This document shows positions 1-5,280 of a stretch of DNA of 9,144 bases, in pieces; the first letter of the stretch is position 1, and each line of letters begins with the position of its first letter. The stretch spans positions 18,606-27,749 of the forward strand of contig JAJQAP010000060.1 of NCBI GenBank assembly GCA_021203745.1. The letters run 5' to 3'. The notes under the pieces were generated by a model. The model did no database searches, was not told the origin of the DNA, and saw only the letters and a program-made list of their open reading frames with translations. This DNA is from Coprobacillus sp. (GTDB lineage: Bacteria > Bacillota_I > Bacilli_A > RFN20 > CAG-826). Position numbers and translations under genes: made by a program.

Positions 1-1
1 G

Positions 2-142
2 ATCCCTATCCCCACAAGAGAGGGATATACCTTTACTGGGTGGTGTACAAGTGCCACCCCAAGTGTGGTGTCAGGTTATTTAACCGAAACCACTCCTATA
101 CTTAGTGATTTATATTTATACGCAATTTGGCAACAAAATTAA
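2..142 (+). CDS. 3' end of a surface protein with a C-terminal Listeria-Bacteroides (B-type) repeat
   Basis: This is the last 46 codons of a gene that begins before the window; it ends in TAA at 140-142. The reading frame is open from the first base. It translates to a recognisable B-repeat module: IPIPTREGYTFTGW, then VSGYLTE, then LYLYAIW, followed by QQN and the stop. The PTR-x-GYxFxGW...LYAxW pattern is the hallmark of the InlB B-repeat/Listeria-Bacteroides repeat family, small beta-grasp-like modules found on secreted or surface proteins. The same module, with the same landmarks (IP.PTR.GY, YTF.GWC, GYLTE, YAIW), ends the next gene, so the two are probably tandem paralogues or share a mobile module. 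Only 20 bases separate this stop from the next start, so they are likely co-transcribed. The N-terminal part is not visible, so anchoring and full function are unknown. Confidence 0.8.
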   Translation: MPIPTREGYTFTGWCTSATPSVVSGYLTETTPILSDLYLYAIWQQN

Positions 143-150
143 ATAAATTA

Positions 151-156
151 AAGGAG
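151..156 (+). promoter_or_regulatory. Ribosome binding site for the lipoprotein gene
   Basis: AAGGAG lies 6 bases before the ATG at 163, a near-consensus Shine-Dalgarno sequence at good spacing. It supports the chosen start. The 20-base gap from the upstream stop leaves no room for a separate terminator and promoter. Confidence 0.8.
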
Positions 157-162
157 TTTTAG

Positions 163-1380
163 ATGAAAAGAAAGAGAAAATTACTTAAAACATTAATGCT
201 TGGGCTACTATGTTTTTCTAGTGTGTCTTTAAGTAGTTGTGGTTTTCTTGCTTCAAGCGAGAGTGAACTAGCAAACTCTGGTATTGAGTCTTTTTATCTA
301 ACTCAAAATGAAGATGGGACGACAACATTAACTATCACCTACTTTGAAGATGATAGAGAGGACGATGTCTTTACTATACCCGCGGGTGGGTCAGAAGGAG
401 TTGATGGAGTGTCTATCTCGATGATTACCATTACGCAAGATAGCGAGACAGAGTGTACATTAACCATCTATCTAACAAACTCTGAAGAACCCTTTATTAC
501 CTTTACTATCCCAACAGGTGCTTCAGTAAGTGATATTACCATGGGTAAATCAAATCCTAACTCCTCAACAGGTTATGTCACAGTGACTTTTACTGATGGA
601 ACCACACAAACGATAGATGTCTATTACTCCTCTAAGGGAGATACAGGTTATGGTATTATCGCTATGAGCTATCAATGGGATGAAGATGGTAACATTAGTA
701 ACGTCTTAATTTTATGGTCTGATAACTCACTAACACAAATTCCAATTAATTCTTATCAAGGAGTGGATGGCTACTCTATTACATCTATTACCTCTTATAC
801 AGACGAAGACAATAGAGAGTACCATATCTATATTACCTATGATTATGACGAGGGGGATTATCCAGAGGGATATGAAGGATATTATGATATTGTCTTTAAG
901 ATGCCAGATGAGGCTAAAACATGGTATAACGGCACTGGAGCCCCTAGCAATGATCTAGGTAAAGATGGAGACCACTACTTTGATATTAAAAACCTTGTAA
1001 TTTACGATAAAGAAAATGGATCTTGGGTCGAAATCCTTGCAATTCTTGATTATTATAACGCCCAAGAAAAAACCGTACAGATTACCTTTGATTTAAATGA
1101 TACAACAGAGAAACCCGCGGCAATGACAAGCGCTTATTCAAAAAATGAGTATGGTCAATACTTTGTAGAAGTCCCATATAATACTTACTTTACGAGTGTT
1201 GGCGCTATCCCACTTCCAACAAGAAGTGGTTATGATTCTAGTGGTAATGCCTACTCCTATACCTTTATGGGTTGGTGTTCTAATAAAGAGGGTTCCCCAG
1301 TAGGAGGATACCTTACCGAATTAAGTGCATGCAACAGCGATATGACATACTACGCAATATGGGAGGAAGATGATCTATGA
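163..1380 (+). CDS. Surface lipoprotein with ~40-residue beta repeats and a C-terminal B-repeat module
   Basis: A 405-aa protein predicted to be exported and lipid-anchored. Seen: a basic N-terminus (MKRKRK), a hydrophobic stretch (about residues 8-22) and a lipobox LSSC with the modifiable cysteine at residue 26. Residues 55-249 hold about five degenerate repeats of ~40 residues, each starting with a beta strand (TLTITY, TLTIY, YVTVTF, VLILW, YHIYITY). Some are linked by Gly-rich GVDGVSI, GDTGYGI or GVDGYSI segments. Residues 254-290 match the 'W-x-G-x-GAPS...GxxGDxYxD...VYxK..G.W' tag common in collagen-like and phage-tail-like surface proteins. Residues 349-400 are a B-repeat module (IPLPTRSGY, YTFMGWC, GGYLTE, YAIW). 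The start is fixed by the AAGGAG site and the signal peptide. The stop overlaps the next start (ATGA), implying translational coupling. The binding partner or ligand is not known; an adhesin or matrix/structural role is inferred only from architecture. Confidence 0.85.
   Translation: MKRKRKLLKTLMLGLLCFSSVSLSSCGFLASSESELANSGIESFYLTQNEDGTTTLTITYFEDDREDDVFTIPAGGSEGVDGVSISMITITQDSETECTLTIYLTNSEEPFITFTIPTGASVSDITMGKSNPNSSTGYVTVTFTDGTTQTIDVYYSSKGDTGYGIIAMSYQWDEDGNISNVLILWSDNSLTQIPINSYQGVDGYSITSITSYTDEDNREYHIYITYDYDEGDYPEGYEGYYDIVFKMPDEAKTWYNGTGAPSNDLGKDGDHYFDIKNLVIYDKENGSWVEILAILDYYNAQEKTVQITFDLNDTTEKPAAMTSAYSKNEYGQYFVEVPYNTYFTSVGAIPLPTRSGYDSSGNAYSYTFMGWCSNKEGSPVGGYLTELSACNSDMTYYAIWEEDDL
325..909 (+). 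repeat. Five-copy degenerate ~40-residue beta repeat within the lipoprotein
   Basis: Aligned by eye, repeat units begin near residues 55, 99, 138, 180 and 220 of the lipoprotein, with periods of 44, 39, 42 and 40. Each starts with an alternating hydrophobic strand, passes an acidic or polar turn (EDD, NSEE, TDG, SDN, DYD), then has a second strand usually ending in IP, KMP or a similar Pro/Gly turn (TIPAG, TIPTG, YSSKG, INSYQG, FKMPD). GxDG/GDTG linkers follow copies one, three and four. Divergence between copies is high at the DNA level, so this is an old protein repeat and not a recent tandem duplication. Confidence 0.6.
1207..1362 (+). repeat. C-terminal B-repeat module of the lipoprotein
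   Basis: Residues 349-400 carry IPLPTRSGY, then YTFMGW, GGYLTE and YYAIW. This is the same module as at the end of the upstream partial gene, with about 10 extra residues between GY and YTF. InlB B-repeat/Listeria-Bacteroides repeats usually occur near the distal end of secreted proteins. Both copies keep a Cys after GW, which is not part of the general family pattern. Confidence 0.75.
1362..1366 (+). promoter_or_regulatory. Ribosome binding site for the 280-aa secreted protein
   Basis: GGAGG lies inside the end of the lipoprotein gene, 10 bases before the ATG at 1377. It supports initiation at the ATG that overlaps the upstream TGA (ATGA). Confidence 0.7.
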
Positions 1381-2219
1381 ACGTAAAAAAGATTCGTCGT
1401 AATAATCTTTCAAGATCATTCCTTATAGGTGTTATTTCTGTTGCCTCAGTTATCGGTATGACTTCTGTTGGTTTTGCCTCTTGGTCTTTTGCCGCCTCAA
1501 TTGAGGGTGATACAGTTAAGGTTGAAGCGGATAATATTTATGTTACCACGACAGATCAAGCACTAAGTAATTTTGGTATCAGTGTCTCTAATACCAGTGC
1601 GAAGGTAGAACACTACCAATATACCGTCTACGAATATGATAATGTTAGAGATGAAAGCGGCGATGTCACCTACACTGAAGGAACAGAGGACAGTGATTCC
1701 GTTCCTGTAATGGATTGGCAACGGATTACTCACGATGTTTATGGTGATTTAAATATCCATTCTGATTTAGCAGTGAGCACAAATGCAGGTACGGCAAGTG
1801 GTCTTAACTCTGATAATATCAATACTATCGCTTATGATGATCCTACATATACCTATTTAAAAATTGAGATTGAGCTTCATGGTACCTTCTTACGAATTAG
1901 TGAGGTTGACGCTACACTTAGTTTAGATGCTTTACCTCAATATGTTTTAAGTCCAAATAGCTTACAGACTAGTAGTTTACCAATAAAATATTCTTACTAT
2001 ATCCCTGTAAAATCCACCTCAAAAATGTCACTTTATACGATGGCATTAACAGATACAATTACATCTAGTAGTAATGCTATACCATTTAATCTAGATTTTA
2101 CTTTTGATTTATCTGAGACTTATGGGGATAACACAAACCAAGTAAATACAATTGCCATGACCTACTCTATCATTAGTGAAGCCGATTACCAAACAGAAAT
2201 AAGCGGGGGGGGGCGCTAG
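1377..2219 (+). CDS. Secreted beta-rich protein of unknown function
   Basis: A 280-aa protein I do not recognise. Seen: a basic N-terminus (KKIRRNNLSR), a hydrophobic core at about residues 15-33 and a likely signal peptidase region ending GFA, followed at once by SWSFAAS. Aromatic residues right after the hydrophobic core recall the SipW-cognate/TasA-type signal peptides (AYFTD), but the motif is not the same. The mature part is Thr/Ser/Asp/Tyr-rich, has no cysteines, no second membrane span, no LPXTG motif and no catalytic motif I can name. Alternating strands suggest a beta fold (for example around residues 159-173 and 203-224). It is coupled to the lipoprotein gene by an ATGA overlap and is followed 3 bases after its stop by the 980-aa gene. 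The last codons (ISGGGR) are encoded by a nine-G run, so the exact C-terminus depends on that run's true length. An extracellular structural or matrix role is a guess from context. Confidence 0.75.
   Translation: MNVKKIRRNNLSRSFLIGVISVASVIGMTSVGFASWSFAASIEGDTVKVEADNIYVTTTDQALSNFGISVSNTSAKVEHYQYTVYEYDNVRDESGDVTYTEGTEDSDSVPVMDWQRITHDVYGDLNIHSDLAVSTNAGTASGLNSDNINTIAYDDPTYTYLKIEIELHGTFLRISEVDATLSLDALPQYVLSPNSLQTSSLPIKYSYYIPVKSTSKMSLYTMALTDTITSSSNAIPFNLDFTFDLSETYGDNTNQVNTIAMTYSIISEADYQTEISGGGR
2205..2213 (+). repeat. Nine-G homopolymer at a gene junction
   Basis: G9 in an otherwise AT-rich sequence encodes the final Gly-Gly-Gly of the 280-aa protein and ends 9 bases before the ATG at 2223. With nine G the upstream gene ends in TAG at 2217-2219. 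With eight G it would end in TGA overlapping the next ATG (ATGA), the layout of the preceding gene pair. With ten G it would end in TAA at 2234-2236, inside the next gene. The downstream gene has no other good Shine-Dalgarno sequence, so the G run may itself pair with the CCUCC of 16S rRNA through a G-U wobble (inference). Confidence 0.75.
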
Positions 2220-2222
2220 AAG

Positions 2223-5165
2223 ATGAAGATTCATAAGACTCACACAAAAGGCATCATTCTAAGTGTTTTAATCGGCGCTGCAGCTCTTATTGCTATAACC
2301 CCTGCATTAAGCTATTGGATTGTCTCTAATCAGAATGCTTTTAGCACTAACGAGAATATGTCAAATAGTGATTTTGATGTGAACTTTAATTCTAGTAGCA
2401 GTGAAGAAAATGCATACCACACTGTGGATGTTTATCGTGCTTTTGCGGAGCCAAGCGATGTTGCAACCAACACAAACAAGGTTACACTAGATAATGAAGC
2501 ATCTTGGAATGCCTTTATGGAAATAGTTAATAAGTATACATTTGAAAGTATTGAACCCACCACCCAAAGTGTTAGTTCTGGATCTTATCCATATTACACT
2601 ACAATTACCTATCCAGCGGGCACCTATACTTCCTCAGAGAAATATGAAGACCAAAGCCGAACACCCTATTGTGTTTTAACAATTGATGAAGGTGGAGTGG
2701 TTAATGATTATAGAAAATCAAATTTTTTTTCTTCATGGACTTATACCTATTCTGGATCCTACTCCACAACAACTGCTTCTCTAGCTGTGGGTGACCCCCA
2801 GATAGATTCAGAAGATACTAAAGGGGGTTATTATGGTCAATTTCAAGTTAGGGATGGAGATATTGTTACCTCTAAAATGTTCTCTACTTTCTTTAGTAGT
2901 ATGCAAGAGGATTATTATTTCAGTAGTTTCATTTATACAGATTTAAGTGAGAAAACCCCATTCTATTTAAATGAAACCACTGTAACAGAAGACTTAAGTC
3001 TCTATGTTGTTTTCTATAAAGATGAACCTATTACTTTAGGTTTATCTAGTTTAACTGATGAAATTAATAATAATACTGGTACTTTAAAAGTCTCTAATGG
3101 CGGTACAACATCATATGACTTAAATAGTGATATTGGATATGATAGTGAAACACAAACAGTCAATGTTGGTTATTTTGATAGAGACACAGTTGTGGCCTCG
3201 GGCACCACAGTAAATCTATGTCTAACAGATGGAAGTATAGAAACCTCTAATAGCTATGACTCCAGTAATCAATCTCAAGTGATTAATGAAAATGATAGTA
3301 GTAAAAACTGCGACTATACAGTTAAGTTAACTGGTAATTTAGTGATTGAGGGAGAGTTAACTGTCGGAGCGGAGCTAGGAAGCGCTACTAACCAAGGTGT
3401 CCAAGGCAATATCAACAGCCACTACGTCAAACTAGATTTATGCGGTCATACTATTGAAATAAATAATGGTGGTTCTCTTGTGGGGTATGGAGTTATTACC
3501 GACTCTATCGGTAACGGAGAAATCCATGTCAATGGGGGTGGTACTATCACGAGCCCAATCGTCTCTTATGACTATAAAGGTGGTTCCTCTACAATTGGTT
3601 CCTTTGCCTTTGATGTCTTCCCATTCTCTAACTATAACATCCCCTATCTTCAAGTTCCTACTTACCTTGAATATGGGAATAATGGTTGGGGACAATTTGA
3701 TGCTTTCTATGTCATGAACCCATTCTCTTCTGCAGTCCTCATGATTGATGGATCCTTTGGTGTTATAGGGGCTAAAGATTGTATGTTTACTTTATCTAAT
3801 AGTGTATATGAGGAGTCTTTTGTTTTAATGACAAGCACACCAAACGACAACGTTTTAACTGACACATCTTCTGGTAATTCTTATGTAGTTCCACGAGCCC
3901 TTGAACGCCACTTCAACTTCTATTTCTATAACTGTGATGTTAAACTTGATAACTTTGTTCTTGGCTTCTCGTTTTCCTTTATTGGCTCCATCGCTATCGA
4001 TATGAATTCTCAGCAGTTTGACTTCCCTATCTCCTCTTTCTTTAGTATCTACTTCTATAACTGCGATTTGACTATCGAAACCAGAGTGTGTTTCCAAAAA
4101 GGATCCTCCCTTTATATGGATGAAAATTCTAATTTAATCCTCTCTCATAGAACATTTAATAGAAGCTATATTAATTCTTTAGCGGAGCATGAAGAAGAAG
4201 TAAGTGTTGCCGCCTCTATCTTCTTTATGGATGTCCATGTAGACTCTTACTATAACAATGGTAGTGGTACTGAATCTATGCTTACCACTGATCGTCATAA
4301 CACTAACTCTATAACCTCTATTGAGACCTACTTTAACGCTATTACACCCTTCTGGAAATACAATGTTAGTGACTACCGTATCGCAGGTTCCCTTCTTTTT
4401 AAAGAAGGTAATAGTGCAGATATTCCTTATTCTATTGCGGGATACTGTGATGTCGGTAGTGTAGGAACAATCAATGATACAGGAACTATTGGCAATACTT
4501 ATAACTTCCACACCACCGATTCAAATTCCTATAACCCATTCAATAACTTACTCCTTGATATCAGTACAAATAGCCTTCAAGTTTACTTTAAAACCTATGA
4601 CTTTGATGGAGTAAATGGTCAATTCTACACTGAGAGCAACGTGTCCTTTAGTGCGGATGGTTGCGATGATAATGTGGTCTTACAAAGAGGAAGAGCCTTA
4701 CCTCTTATTTCTAATGGAGTGGCTTACTCCTTCTCTAATGTCTATAACGACGAAACTAGTGAATTATATTCCATAAATATGTGTGGTTCTTATAATAAAG
4801 AATTAGACTTAATTGATCCAGGTGATGGATATTTCTATTACTACAACTCTAGTGATGTATCTGGCTATGAAAAACCATACACTGGAACGACGAGTACCAC
4901 AAATAGCAAAAGAAACCGAGAGTATAATCACGCCACAAGATTAAAGCAATGCTCCTATGATTCAACCAATCATTATATTACCGATACAGATAATAGTAGT
5001 GGCACCTATGTCTTATTCTCGGGCTGCTATTTACCTTATACTAGTAATGGTAGCACTGTTAATCTTCAGAGATTAATCTCTAAGTGTGACTCAAATAGAA
5101 ATGATGTTACCCTAGATTTAGCGGTCACCTATAATACTACATATTCACGTTGGATTAGATCTTAG
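2223..5165 (+). CDS. Large secreted beta-rich surface protein, unknown function
   Basis: A 980-aa protein that I cannot assign to a named family. Seen: a short basic N-terminus, a hydrophobic segment at about residues 11-29 and a likely cleavage region (TPALS, then YWIVSNQ), so it is probably exported. Residues 205-265 resemble a degenerate B-repeat (VRDGDIV, YYFSSF, TVTEDLSLYVVF). Residues 365-450 look like parallel beta-helix or beta-solenoid rungs (GNLVIEGELTVG, LDLCGHTIEINNGGSL, GYGVITDS, GNGEIHVNGGGTI). Two copies of FxYNCD-type rungs, 43 residues apart, follow at 566-618. There are 14 cysteines, unlike its cysteine-free upstream neighbour. No LPXTG, C-terminal membrane span, choline-binding or SLH repeats are visible, so it may be released or held by partners. 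The start follows a 3-base gap after the previous stop with no strong ribosome binding site other than the G run. An adhesin-like or matrix role is inferred. Confidence 0.8.
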   Translation: MKIHKTHTKGIILSVLIGAAALIAITPALSYWIVSNQNAFSTNENMSNSDFDVNFNSSSSEENAYHTVDVYRAFAEPSDVATNTNKVTLDNEASWNAFMEIVNKYTFESIEPTTQSVSSGSYPYYTTITYPAGTYTSSEKYEDQSRTPYCVLTIDEGGVVNDYRKSNFFSSWTYTYSGSYSTTTASLAVGDPQIDSEDTKGGYYGQFQVRDGDIVTSKMFSTFFSSMQEDYYFSSFIYTDLSEKTPFYLNETTVTEDLSLYVVFYKDEPITLGLSSLTDEINNNTGTLKVSNGGTTSYDLNSDIGYDSETQTVNVGYFDRDTVVASGTTVNLCLTDGSIETSNSYDSSNQSQVINENDSSKNCDYTVKLTGNLVIEGELTVGAELGSATNQGVQGNINSHYVKLDLCGHTIEINNGGSLVGYGVITDSIGNGEIHVNGGGTITSPIVSYDYKGGSSTIGSFAFDVFPFSNYNIPYLQVPTYLEYGNNGWGQFDAFYVMNPFSSAVLMIDGSFGVIGAKDCMFTLSNSVYEESFVLMTSTPNDNVLTDTSSGNSYVVPRALERHFNFYFYNCDVKLDNFVLGFSFSFIGSIAIDMNSQQFDFPISSFFSIYFYNCDLTIETRVCFQKGSSLYMDENSNLILSHRTFNRSYINSLAEHEEEVSVAASIFFMDVHVDSYYNNGSGTESMLTTDRHNTNSITSIETYFNAITPFWKYNVSDYRIAGSLLFKEGNSADIPYSIAGYCDVGSVGTINDTGTIGNTYNFHTTDSNSYNPFNNLLLDISTNSLQVYFKTYDFDGVNGQFYTESNVSFSADGCDDNVVLQRGRALPLISNGVAYSFSNVYNDETSELYSINMCGSYNKELDLIDPGDGYFYYYNSSDVSGYEKPYTGTTSTTNSKRNREYNHATRLKQCSYDSTNHYITDTDNSSGTYVLFSGCYLPYTSNGSTVNLQRLISKCDSNRNDVTLDLAVTYNTTYSRWIRS
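2835..3017 (+). repeat. Possible degenerate B-repeat module in the 980-aa protein
   Basis: Residues 205-265 run GQFQVRDGDIVTSKM, then YYFSSFIYTD, then TVTEDLSLYVVF. The order matches the B-repeat plan (V.DG..V, YxFxGW.TD, TVTxDLTLYAxW), but GW is SF and the final W is F. The match is by pattern only and is weaker than the two clear copies upstream. Confidence 0.4.
3918..4076 (+). repeat. Duplicated YFYNCD beta rung
   Basis: Residues 566-575 (FYFYNCDVKL) and 609-618 (IYFYNCDLTI) are nearly the same and lie 43 residues apart, each followed by a hydrophobic stretch and an SxxxxDxNS segment (IAIDMNSQ and LYMDENSN). The DNA copies differ at several codon positions, so the duplication is not recent. 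The spacing fits two or more turns of a beta solenoid. Confidence 0.55.
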
Positions 5166-5191
5166 ATAGAAAAGTATATAAATAGTAAATA

Positions 5192-5197
5192 TATAAT
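5192..5197 (+). promoter_or_regulatory. Candidate -10 element (TATAAT) upstream of the exporter operon
   Basis: A perfect TATAAT lies in the 115-base gap 84 bases before the exporter start. I see no convincing -35 at 16-18 bases upstream, and the surrounding sequence is almost pure A/T, so a chance match is quite possible. Confidence 0.25.
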
Positions 5198-5212
5198 AAA
5201 GATATAAAACGT

Positions 5213-5233
5213 TATTAAATTATAAATTTAATA
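5213..5233 (+). other. Perfect 9-bp AT inverted repeat (operator or weak terminator)
   Basis: TATTAAATT, a 3-base ATA spacer, then AATTTAATA. All pairs are A-T, so the RNA hairpin would be weak. A T-rich stretch (ATTTTTATT, 5241-5249) follows a few bases on, so a poor intrinsic terminator for the surface-protein operon is possible. A binding site for a regulator of the exporter is equally possible, because the repeat directly abuts a candidate -35 at 5234. Confidence 0.4.
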
Positions 5234-5261
5234 TTGCAAAAATTTTTATTGTGTCTAAAAT
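5234..5261 (+). promoter_or_regulatory. Candidate promoter for the ABC exporter operon
   Basis: TTGCAA (5234-5239), a 16-base spacer and TAAAAT (5256-5261) resemble a sigma-A type promoter. Transcription would start near 5268, giving a very short leader before the ATG at 5281. Confidence is limited by the AT-rich background. Confidence 0.35.
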
Positions 5262-5270
5262 ATATATTTT

Positions 5271-5275
5271 GGTGT
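5271..5275 (+). promoter_or_regulatory. Weak ribosome binding site of the first exporter gene
   Basis: GGTGT lies 5 bases before the ATG at 5281. It matches only the GGTG part of the AGGAGGTGA consensus, so initiation here may be weaker than for the second exporter gene, which has GGAGG. No better in-frame start exists upstream: GTG at 5272 is followed at once by TGA. Confidence 0.4.
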
Positions 5276-5280
5276 GAGAA

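Noticed and set aside
1377..2340. Type IV pilin-like N-termini in the two secreted proteins
   Set aside because: No G/A-[FM]-[ST]-L-[IV]-E prepilin peptidase motif; the hydrophobic core precedes a Sec-type cleavage region.
4391..4408. Near-perfect inverted repeat CCTTCTTT-TT-AAAGAAGG as a terminator or regulatory hairpin
   Set aside because: It lies inside the coding region of the 980-aa protein (SLLFKEGN), has only a 2-base loop and is not followed by a T run. Best explained by chance codon choice.
3438..4511. Several antisense open frames of 80-110 codons opposite the 980-aa gene
   Set aside because: They have no ribosome binding sites or recognisable motifs, and their composition is the mirror of the sense gene. 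Treated as shadows.
2223..5165. Sortase-anchored cell-wall protein
   Set aside because: The C-terminus (TYNTTYSRWIRS) has no LPXTG-like motif, hydrophobic span or charged tail of that type.
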